Shown here piece by piece: positions 1 to 5,949 of a stretch of 10,484 nt of DNA. Made by a program: the position numbers and the translations under genes. The first letter of the stretch is position 1, and each line of letters starts with the position of its first letter. Location: contig JAEDMD010000054.1 in NCBI GenBank assembly GCA_016303195.1, forward strand, positions 1-10,484, in the 5' to 3' direction. The DNA is from Oscillospiraceae bacterium. Its GTDB lineage: Bacteria; Bacillota; Clostridia; Oscillospirales; Ruminococcaceae. The notes beneath the pieces were generated by a model. The model was not told the DNA's origin. It saw nothing but the letters and a program-made list of their open reading frames with translations, and searched no databases.

Positions 1-14
1 TTTGGAAACCCGAT

Positions 15-46
15 GTTTGAGTTTCAGGCTTGATTCAAACTTTTTT
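15..46 (+). terminator. Possible terminator of an upstream gene
   Basis: GTTTGA at 15-20 pairs with TCAAAC at 35-40 and is followed directly by six T's (41-46). The stem is only 6 bp and the loop is 14 nt, so it is weak. The reading frame starting at base 1 closes with TGA at 31-33, so bases 1-33 could be the last ten codons of a gene lying outside the window; too little is present to identify it. Confidence 0.35.
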
Positions 47-57
47 GACAGACTTGG

Positions 58-80
58 ACCGCATTCGGCGGTTTTTATTA
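58..80 (+). terminator. Candidate intrinsic terminator
   Basis: ACCGC (58-62) pairs with GCGGT (68-72) around a 5-nt loop, followed by a T-rich tract (TTTTTATTATTTT). It isolates the WYL promoter from upstream transcription. The short GC stem resembles the CCGCC-GAA-GGCGG hairpin after the first transpeptidase gene at 4073-4085. Confidence 0.5.
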
Positions 81-83
81 TTT

Positions 84-108
84 TAAAAAAACAAATGCTG
101 TTGCCCTG
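84..108 (+). repeat. Third, partial copy of the dispersed repeat (promoter-proximal end only)
   Basis: The 16 bases 93-108 (AAATGCTGTTGCCCTG) match the end of the longer repeat at 4225-4240 with one difference, and match the minus-strand copy at 10383-10368 with two. Only an A-run upstream (84-91) is also shared. The hairpin-bearing part of the element is absent and a terminator-like hairpin stands in its place. The match ends 19 nt before the -35 box at 128. Confidence 0.6.
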
Positions 109-127
109 AACTGTAAGAGTACCGCCC

Positions 128-156
128 TTGAATTTTAAATGATAATATGTTATTAT
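128..156 (+). promoter_or_regulatory. Promoter of the WYL regulator pair
   Basis: TTGAAT (128-133), a 17-bp spacer and TATTAT (151-156) fit a housekeeping sigma promoter. TG at 148-149 makes it an extended -10. Transcription would start near 163, giving a short leader of about 34 nt with AAAGGCGG at 183-190 as ribosome binding site. The -10 lies in the first of two 13-base direct repeats (146-158 and 161-173), so a repressor bound there would block the promoter. Confidence 0.65.
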
Positions 157-181
157 ATATTATGTTATTATATTATAATAT
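146..181. repeat. Tandem 13-base repeats plus palindrome over the WYL promoter
   Basis: TATGTTATTATAT occurs at 146-158 and again at 161-173, 15 bp apart. The second copy runs into a perfect 12-bp palindrome, ATATTATAATAT, at 170-181. The first copy covers the -10 box and the second covers the expected transcription start. This is the layout of an autoregulatory operator, but the sequence is only A, T and G, so chance repetition is possible. Confidence 0.45.
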
Positions 182-196
182 GAAAGGCGGATGGAT

Positions 197-1465
197 ATGA
201 GCGGATTTTCGGAGCTTATCAAGAATTTCGGCAAGACCCGTGACTATGTTCGGGACTTTTTTATTTACGGCTGTAAGGTCAGGAACGATTTTGACAAGAA
301 AAGCGCACGTACATACGATGATGAGAAGCGCCGTGTGGAAAGCTGGATGGGCGACTGCATCCGCTATGATGACTCGGTACGTGGACGGCAGGTGTCGATT
401 TCCGTTGACTGCGGAAAGATACCTGAAAATCCGCTCTACAATGCCTATTACGCAAGGAGTTTCACGGATAATGACATCCGCCTGCATTTCCTGCTGACGG
501 ACATTCTTTCCGATGGTCAGAGGCGAACACTGAAAGAACTGCTCAACAGTCTCAATGATGATTACGGGCAGTTTTTCGAGGAGCAGACCGTCCGAAACAA
601 ACTGAAGGAATACGTCGATGAGGGAATGATAATTACCGAAAAAAGGGGGAGAACTTCCTATTTTCTGCTGTCTCCCGACTGCATAGACGAGTATTTCAAT
701 ACTTTTGACGGATTGGATGATGCGGTTAAATATTTCTCGGAAACAGATGCTTTCGGAGTTGTGGGAAACAGCCTGCTTAAAACCGTGGACAAGAAAAATG
801 ACCTGTTTTTCATGAAGCATAACTATATGATACACACTCTTGAAGATATCCTTATTCCGCCTATTCTTGAAGCAATAGAGGAAAAGCGCTGTATATCGTT
901 CTTGAATTTCAATTCCAAGAAGAAAACATCGGATGCGGAACTTGCACGGCAGGATCAGGCAGTTCCCTTGCAGATACTCATGTCGAGCCAGACGGGAAGG
1001 CGCTATCTTGCGGCATATATTCCGGGAGTGAAGCGTCTGAATGCCTTCCGCCTTGACAGGATGAAACAGGTCGTTTTGGGAAACGTTTATGAGAATTATG
1101 ATGATGTCAAAGCTAAGTATGAGCGCAATCTGCCACGATGCTTCGGAGTTTCTTTCGGCAGCCGCCATGAGAACGGCAAAGTTGTACCAATGAGCATAAC
1201 ATTCTGCGTTGACGAGGAAAAAGAGCCATATATCGTCGAAAGGCTTGAACGTGAAAAGCGATGCTGTACATTGCTGAGAACTGGTGATGGACTTTACACG
1301 TTGTATGCGGATGTTGCAGACCCCAACGAGATAATGCACTGGGTCAAGAGTTTCATTGGCAGGGTAGTTTCTGTCGAGGGCGGCACAAGGATAATTCGTG
1401 AGCGGTTTTACAATGATATAGAGAGGATGAATAAAATGTACGGCGGTGATGAAGATGGCGAATGA
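197..1465 (+). CDS. WYL-domain transcriptional regulator with winged-helix domain
   Basis: This is a probable cytoplasmic DNA-binding regulator that senses a ligand through a WYL domain. Numbering starts from an in-frame ATG at 191. That ATG abuts the ribosome binding site AAAGGCGG, whereas the ATG at 197 sits 6 nt from it and is preferred (422 aa). Residues about 93-162 look like a winged helix: helices around LKELL and QTVRNKLKEYVDEGMI, then a basic beta hairpin. Residues about 217-297 match the WYL fold, with ISFLNF, RRYLAAY and FRLDRMKQV; RYL stands where the name-giving WYL would be. Residues about 315-413 look like the WYL C-terminal extension, with IMHWVKSFIGRVVSVEG. The gene overlaps the next one and shares its promoter, so the two are probably translated together. 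Family assignment is firm; the ligand and target genes are unknown. Confidence 0.8.
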   Translation: MSGFSELIKNFGKTRDYVRDFFIYGCKVRNDFDKKSARTYDDEKRRVESWMGDCIRYDDSVRGRQVSISVDCGKIPENPLYNAYYARSFTDNDIRLHFLLTDILSDGQRRTLKELLNSLNDDYGQFFEEQTVRNKLKEYVDEGMIITEKRGRTSYFLLSPDCIDEYFNTFDGLDDAVKYFSETDAFGVVGNSLLKTVDKKNDLFFMKHNYMIHTLEDILIPPILEAIEEKRCISFLNFNSKKKTSDAELARQDQAVPLQILMSSQTGRRYLAAYIPGVKRLNAFRLDRMKQVVLGNVYENYDDVKAKYERNLPRCFGVSFGSRHENGKVVPMSITFCVDEEKEPYIVERLEREKRCCTLLRTGDGLYTLYADVADPNEIMHWVKSFIGRVVSVEGGTRIIRERFYNDIERMNKMYGGDEDGE

Positions 1466-2438
1466 ACTGTTCAGCGAAATATACGGCACATATTTCCGAA
1501 TTGCGGCAAAACTTCTTTCAAGGCGGACAGTTGACGAAAAGACTGTGTATGAGATAGTAAGCAGTGACGGATTCAGGGATTCATCGCTTTTCCTGCCTCA
1601 AAAACTGATACCGGGCGGTGAGGACTGGGGACTTTTCCGAAAAGATCACGATGGTATGCTTGAACGCATCACGAAGTCTGCGCCTGTAAAAACAATGTCC
1701 ATGCTCCAGAAACGCTGGATCAAGGCGAAGCTCAGCGATCCGAGAATAAGACTTTTCATGGATGAGGACACGATAAACGCACTTGACGAGCGCCTGAAAG
1801 ACATAAAACCGCTGGGACGGCAGGAAGATTTCCGATATACAGACGTTTTTGCCGATAGCGACGATTATTCCGACGAGAATTACATCAGCAATTTCCGAAT
1901 AGTTCTTGATGCGGTAAAGCACAGGCGGATATTGGAGATAAAATTCATCTCAGGTCACGGAAATAATGTCCGTGGTTGGTTTGTTCCGTTCAAACTTGAA
2001 TATTCCGCGAAAAATGACAAATTCAGAGCATACTGCTATATGCTTCACAGATTCAGACCTGTCAGCAGTGGGATAATCAATATCGGCAGGATCGTCAGCA
2101 TAAGGGACACAGAGAAGATATTCCGCACAAAGGTCGATATGGATGAATATTTCCGAAACCGCCGTTGTGACGAACCTGCGGTCATAAGGGTAACCTCTGA
2201 GCGGAACGGTCTGGAGCGGTTCATGATGGAATTTGCTTCATACGAAAAGCAGACCACACGTGACCTCGAAAAAGGTGAATTCATTGTGAAGCTGTGGTAT
2301 GACAGAGCAGATGAGACAGAACTGCTGATAAACCTGCTGAGTTTCGGTCCTGTAATTGAAATAATCGGCTCTGAGAGACTGAGAGAGAATGCAAGACAGA
2401 GAGTGAAAAGGCAGATGGAGTTATTGAAAAATAAATAA
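1455..2438 (+). CDS. Second WYL-domain protein, partner of the upstream regulator
   Basis: This is a WYL-fold protein of about 327 aa, probably working with the upstream regulator. Possible starts are GTG 1446, ATG 1449 and ATG 1455. GGCGGTG at 1442-1448 lies 6 nt before ATG 1455, the same geometry as the upstream gene, so 1455 is preferred. The coding regions overlap by about 11 nt, which favours translational coupling. Counted from GTG 1446, the WYL domain spans about 146-225 (RILEIKFIS, FVPFKLEYSAKNDKFRAYCY, INIGRIVSI). The C-terminal extension spans about 245-326 and ends in the typical FGPVIEIIGSERLRENARQRV. I see no clear helix-turn-helix in the first 140 residues. It may bind DNA only as a heteromer, sense a ligand for its partner, or carry an unrecognised DNA-binding domain. 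No terminator is evident after it. Confidence 0.75.
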   Translation: MANELFSEIYGTYFRIAAKLLSRRTVDEKTVYEIVSSDGFRDSSLFLPQKLIPGGEDWGLFRKDHDGMLERITKSAPVKTMSMLQKRWIKAKLSDPRIRLFMDEDTINALDERLKDIKPLGRQEDFRYTDVFADSDDYSDENYISNFRIVLDAVKHRRILEIKFISGHGNNVRGWFVPFKLEYSAKNDKFRAYCYMLHRFRPVSSGIINIGRIVSIRDTEKIFRTKVDMDEYFRNRRCDEPAVIRVTSERNGLERFMMEFASYEKQTTRDLEKGEFIVKLWYDRADETELLINLLSFGPVIEIIGSERLRENARQRVKRQMELLKNK

Positions 2439-2510
2439 ACCGTGGTATGAAATACAATTTAATATTTATAATCAACAAAATTGACCTGCGTGTACATCAA
2501 ATCCCTGCAC

Positions 2511-2539
2511 TTGACGAACCCCCCCTTTATATGTATAAT
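2511..2539 (+). promoter_or_regulatory. Promoter of first transpeptidase gene, with C7 tract in spacer
   Basis: TTGACG (2511-2516), exactly 17 bp, then TATAAT (2534-2539): close to consensus. Seven consecutive C's (2519-2525) lie in the spacer, where slippage would shift the spacing to 16 or 18. The leader from about 2546 is short and carries AGGAG at 2565-2569, 8 nt from the ATG. The rest of 2439-2577 is AT-rich with no other recognisable element. Confidence 0.75.
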
Positions 2540-2577
2540 TATTATAGTATATTTATGAATTCAGAGGAGAAGAAATA

Positions 2578-4026
2578 ATGATAAAAAATACAGCAAGACT
2601 TACAGCCCTGCTTATGGCATTTTCTTTCATGGTATCATGCGCTGAGAAAGCACCTGCCGAGCCTGAACCGCAGGAAGCGACAGTTCCCGTGACTGAGGAG
2701 GTCACAACTGAGGAAGCCGTTCCTGCAATGTCCGTAACAGGCGAGCTTGTCAAGGGAAATATCTACGATTCCAACGGCAAACTTCTTGTAAGCTCCGAGT
2801 TGCAGGATGACGGCAGTGTGAAGCGTGTCTATGAGAAAGAATATGCCATTCCTTTTGCGAATATTATCACCGAAATGTCCGCAGGATTTGACACAGCTTT
2901 CAATGATATCATGATGGAGGAAAATCCCATCGGCGATGATTACTCCCTTGAATATCCGACAGGAAAGTCTGTTCAGCTTACTCTCGATGCGGATATTCAG
3001 AAGCAGATTTACGATTATATGGACGAAAAAAACATAATTGGTTCATGTGTTGTACTGCGTACCGATGGTTCTATCCTTTCACAGGTAAGCTATCCGTCTT
3101 ATGACCCGAATACCGTAAAAGACCAGAAATATGACGAAAAGCTGGCATGGGGCGACGTAGGAAACAAGGCATTCCAGAATTATGAGCCTGGTTCATGCTT
3201 TAAGATAATGTCAGAGGTAATTTCCGATAAACACGGCATTTATGAGCAATGGGACGAGGGAGAATGGGATTTCGGCGGAACTCCCATAGTTAACTGGGAT
3301 CACGAAACTGCTAAGGAAAGCTACCCGATGTCACGTTCGCTTTACTGGGCTTTTGTCTGCTCCAGCAATATTTTCTTTGCAAAAACTTTTGACCAGATAG
3401 GCGTTGACGGAGTGCTTGAAGACCTTGACACTATGTTCCATTTCGGTCAGGACAGCGATATCCAGTGCGATTTCGGCGATATTGAAAACAATGTTGAGAT
3501 ATACTGCGACGATGACCTGAGAAGAACAGCTTTCGGACAGTCCTACGTTCTTACCTGCCCGATATATCTTGCGGTACTTGGCAGAGAAGCGGCATTCGGC
3601 GAGATGGTTCGTCCGTTCGTGCTGAAAGATGTTGTGGATACAAACGACGGCAAGACAGTTATCGGCGAAGGTTCAAAGGCAAATGACGTAATTGCGGAAA
3701 TTCCCGAAGCCTATCGTCAGGGACTCCTTGATGGCATGATGGGCGTTGCATCTGAAATAGGCATTTATCCGCCTGAGGGCTACACTCTCTACGCAAAAAC
3801 GGGTACTGCCGAAACATGGCTTGACGATGATTTCCTTTACATCACAGGTGCTGTTGTCAATGAAAAGGATGATCCGAAGAAAGAGTATACAGATTACAGC
3901 AAATACGGTGAAAACGGCTCATATACGATAGTATTGCAGGTACAGAACCCATCCGAACTCGGTTATGCATTTGCTATCAATGCATCTGCGCTGTACGGCG
4001 ATATAATAGATATTCTCCTGAAGTAG
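2578..4026 (+). CDS. Lipoprotein penicillin-binding transpeptidase (class B PBP-like), copy 1
   Basis: This is a probable D,D-transpeptidase acting on peptidoglycan at the outer face of the membrane. Residues 1-21 form a lipoprotein signal: K3, R7, a hydrophobic stretch, then a lipobox ending MVSC with Cys21 as lipidation site. An acidic, Pro/Thr/Glu-rich linker follows to about 55. Residues 60-67 (GNIYDSNG) match the conserved start of class B PBPs, followed by a short N-terminal module. The transpeptidase domain keeps all three active-site motifs: S206-C-F-K209 (SxxK), S262-S-N264 (SxN) and K407-T-G409 followed by TAE. At 482 aa it is much shorter than most class B PBPs and near the PbpA size. 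A lipid anchor replaces the usual transmembrane helix. The next gene is a clear paralogue. The substrate, and whether it builds or remodels wall, cannot be read from sequence. Confidence 0.8.
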   Translation: MIKNTARLTALLMAFSFMVSCAEKAPAEPEPQEATVPVTEEVTTEEAVPAMSVTGELVKGNIYDSNGKLLVSSELQDDGSVKRVYEKEYAIPFANIITEMSAGFDTAFNDIMMEENPIGDDYSLEYPTGKSVQLTLDADIQKQIYDYMDEKNIIGSCVVLRTDGSILSQVSYPSYDPNTVKDQKYDEKLAWGDVGNKAFQNYEPGSCFKIMSEVISDKHGIYEQWDEGEWDFGGTPIVNWDHETAKESYPMSRSLYWAFVCSSNIFFAKTFDQIGVDGVLEDLDTMFHFGQDSDIQCDFGDIENNVEIYCDDDLRRTAFGQSYVLTCPIYLAVLGREAAFGEMVRPFVLKDVVDTNDGKTVIGEGSKANDVIAEIPEAYRQGLLDGMMGVASEIGIYPPEGYTLYAKTGTAETWLDDDFLYITGAVVNEKDDPKKEYTDYSKYGENGSYTIVLQVQNPSELGYAFAINASALYGDIIDILLK

Positions 4027-4072
4027 ACTGATAGTCTGACAGATCATTGCACTATTTATAAAATAATAGAAA

Positions 4073-4090
4073 CCGCCGAAGGCGGCATTT
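4073..4090 (+). terminator. Weak terminator-like hairpin after transpeptidase copy 1
   Basis: CCGCC (4073-4077) and GGCGG (4081-4085) form a 5-bp GC stem with a GAA loop, followed by the imperfect T tract CATTTCT. The hairpins of the repeat start shortly after (4098 onward). Together they may end transcription, but none has a good T run. Confidence 0.4.
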
Positions 4091-4097
4091 CTGGGGT

Positions 4098-4240
4098 CAA
4101 GGGGGATGTTATCTCCCTTGCAGGGGGTGAATGAGGGGGACAGCGTCCCCCTGAAAAAGCAGTAAAGCAAGCAAAGCGATGCTTTACGGACGTTTCTCAA
4201 TATCTATGCCTTACCACAAAAAGTAAATGCTGTTGCCGTG
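4098..4240 (+). repeat. Structured dispersed intergenic repeat, plus-strand copy
   Basis: Bases 4134-4240 match the reverse complement of 10368-10474 at roughly 90% identity by eye; the last 16 bases also match 93-108. Three hairpins are visible. At 4098-4107/4111-4120 a 10-bp stem with one G-T pair carries a GTT loop; the distant copy has a different 5-bp GTT-loop hairpin at this place. At 4134-4141/4145-4152 an 8-bp stem carries an AGC loop. At 4162-4169/4180-4187 an 8-bp stem (GTAAAGCA/TGCTTTAC) carries a 10-nt loop; the distant copy keeps 7 of these pairs while the loop varies. An unstructured tail runs to AAATGCTGTTGCCGTG. No open reading frame of note lies inside. It ends 19 nt before the next -35 box. 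It could be a MITE-like element, a structured leader or terminator, or a regulatory module. Confidence 0.7.
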
Positions 4241-4259
4241 TGGTGACACATGAAACCAC

Positions 4260-4288
4260 TTGACGAAATATGCAAATAATAGTATAAT
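4260..4288 (+). promoter_or_regulatory. Promoter of second transpeptidase gene
   Basis: TTGACG (4260-4265), 17 bp, then TATAAT (4283-4288). The -35 box and its flanks (CACTTGACGAA) are identical to the copy 1 promoter, while the remaining spacer differs. In the leader, TGTAC (4310-4314) and GTACA (4319-4323) form a small hairpin with a GGAA tetraloop just before the AAAGGA ribosome binding site (4324-4329). Confidence 0.75.
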
Positions 4289-4339
4289 GATAGTGTAAAA
4301 AACAGAAAATGTACGGAAGTACAAAAGGATGGATATTCT

Positions 4340-5848
4340 ATGATAACAAAAGGAAAGCTGACAGCGGCGGCTGTGCTTGCTGCCATCGGCGGAACGGCTC
4401 TGTGTTCGTGTACAGCCGATTCCGACCTTATACATATAACTCCGTATGTTCAGGATCAGGCTCAGCAGGGAGTGACGACCGCTTCTGTTGCAGATAATGT
4501 CACAACTACTGCTGAAATGGACATTATGACAACAACGACAGAGGAGTCCACAACCACTACCACAACAACTACGACTTCGCCTGTTCTGCGTGGAAATATC
4601 TATGACTGCAACAAGACGCTCATTACATACAGCACACGTACCGAAGATGGCGGTGAGGAAAGACATTTCACCGACGGCTACAAATATTCTTTCGGCAATA
4701 TCATCAGCCAGTATTCAGCAGGTATCGACACTGAACTGGAGGAAACGCTGAGAACTGTGAATCCGTCAGCGGTTGACGGCGATGAGAAAGTCGGACAGTC
4801 GATACAGCTTACAATTGACGGAGAAATGCAGAATGCGCTGTATAATTATATGGAATCAATGGGAATGGTCGGTTCGGTGGTTGTACTGAGAACTGACGGT
4901 TCGCTTATGGCGGAGGTTTCATATCCGTCATATGACCCGATGCTTTACGCTGCGGACAGCACCTACGTTGACACGCTTTCCTACGGCGCACTGGCAAACA
5001 AGGCATTCCAGAACAATCCGCCCGGTTCATGCTTCAAGATAATGTCCGAGGTAGTTGCCGATATGAACGGTATAACCTGTCTTTACGACGAGGGAACATG
5101 GGAAGTTGACGGTGCAACTATCGTAAACTGGGATCACGATACAGGATGGTATCCTGTTGAAGAAAGAACTCTTTATTCAGCTTTCGTAAATTCATCAAAT
5201 ATATTCTTCGCAAAGGCATTCGATCAGATCGGCGCTGATAAGGCGATATCCGACCTTGAAAGCGTTTTCCATTTCCTTAGCCCGATATATTGCGATTTCG
5301 GCCCGATGGAGAATAATTTCGAGATATTCAGCAACGACGACCTGAGAAGAAGCGCTTTCGGACAGTCGAATGTCCGCACCTGTCCGATATATCTTGCGGC
5401 ACTCGGCAGAGAAGCGGTATTCGGCGATATGGTCAAGCCGTTCGTGGTACATAGCATTGTGGATACAAATGACCCGAACAGCGAGGTATTTCCGGGAACA
5501 GCGCCATATGACTGGATAGCAAGCATACCTGTTGATTATCGTCAGAACCTGCTTGACGGTATGAGTGGAGTCGGCGGAAATCTTGGTATGTATGTGCCTG
5601 AGAATTATCGATTCTACGCAAAAACGGGAACTGCTGAAACAGGCGGCGAGGATATCCTTTATATCACAGGCGTATTGCAGAATGTCAATGACGGCAGTTT
5701 CAATGAGGCTGTATGGAGTGATTACAGCGAATATAACGGTTCGTATGTGATAGTTATGCAATTGCAGAATCCAAACGCATTTGAGTTTAATTTTGCAAGC
5801 GAATCTGTTGCGTTGTATCAGGGACTTATAAATACAGTAGTAGGATAA
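4340..5848 (+). CDS. Lipoprotein penicillin-binding transpeptidase (class B PBP-like), copy 2
   Basis: This is a paralogue of the upstream gene with a similar core, for example identical NKAFQN, PGSCFKIMSEV, SSNIFFAK, FGQS and TCPIYLA segments. The 502-aa product has a basic start, a hydrophobic stretch and the sequence ALCSC, giving Cys24 as likely lipidation site; the Cys at 22 makes this lipobox less typical. A Thr-rich linker (about 57-80) with ten consecutive threonines leads to RGNIYD. Catalytic motifs are complete: S230-C-F-K233, S285-S-N287 and K428-T-G430 followed by TAE. Both genes have their own promoter with the same -35 region, so they may be expressed in parallel or by growth phase. 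The adjacency indicates tandem duplication followed by divergence of the linker and N-terminal region. Individual roles cannot be separated from sequence. Confidence 0.8.
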   Translation: MITKGKLTAAAVLAAIGGTALCSCTADSDLIHITPYVQDQAQQGVTTASVADNVTTTAEMDIMTTTTEESTTTTTTTTTSPVLRGNIYDCNKTLITYSTRTEDGGEERHFTDGYKYSFGNIISQYSAGIDTELEETLRTVNPSAVDGDEKVGQSIQLTIDGEMQNALYNYMESMGMVGSVVVLRTDGSLMAEVSYPSYDPMLYAADSTYVDTLSYGALANKAFQNNPPGSCFKIMSEVVADMNGITCLYDEGTWEVDGATIVNWDHDTGWYPVEERTLYSAFVNSSNIFFAKAFDQIGADKAISDLESVFHFLSPIYCDFGPMENNFEIFSNDDLRRSAFGQSNVRTCPIYLAALGREAVFGDMVKPFVVHSIVDTNDPNSEVFPGTAPYDWIASIPVDYRQNLLDGMSGVGGNLGMYVPENYRFYAKTGTAETGGEDILYITGVLQNVNDGSFNEAVWSDYSEYNGSYVIVMQLQNPNAFEFNFASESVALYQGLINTVVG

Positions 5849-5889
5849 AAAGCGGCGAAGCATAGCTTAAATGCCGCATCATAAGAAAT

Positions 5890-5945
5890 AACGGTCAAGC
5901 CGATGATAGTACAGTTACTAATTCGGCTTGACCGTTTGTTTTACT
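5890..5945. terminator. Terminator between convergent genes
   Basis: A perfect 14-bp stem, AACGGTCAAGCCGA (5890-5903) with TCGGCTTGACCGTT (5923-5936), encloses a 19-nt loop. On the plus strand it is followed by TTGTTTTACTATTTTTATT, a good terminator for the transpeptidase gene. On the minus strand the tail (ATTTCTTAT) is poorer, but the stem lies 14 bp past the esterase stop codon and probably serves both directions. Confidence 0.8.
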
Positions 5946-5949
5946 ATTT

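Noticed and set aside
173..1489. Long open frame (438 codons) on the minus strand opposite the first WYL gene
   Set aside because: It is antisense to a gene with clear WYL homology, ribosome binding site and promoter. Its translation shows no domain or sensible composition, so it is a shadow frame.
197..2438. WYL accessory proteins of a Cas13d-type CRISPR system
   Set aside because: Ruminococcus Cas13d loci can carry WYL proteins, but there is no repeat-spacer array or HEPN effector here. The first protein has a winged helix and full-length architecture of ordinary WYL regulators.
4134..4152. GGGGGAC-AGC-GTCCCCC hairpin as the intrinsic terminator of transpeptidase copy 1
   Set aside because: It has no U run after it and is part of the dispersed repeat, whose other copy has a partly broken version of this stem.
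4525..4580. Repeated ACA/ACC/ACT triplets as a possible microsatellite
   Set aside because: The codons for threonine vary, and the stretch encodes a Thr-rich linker like the one in the esterase. It is a protein-level linker, not a DNA repeat array.
4211..4666. Minus-strand open frame of 151 codons over the repeat and the start of transpeptidase copy 2
   Set aside because: It is Cys/Ser-rich with no recognisable domain and overlaps a promoter and a lipoprotein signal on the other strand, so it is a shadow of the Thr-rich linker region.
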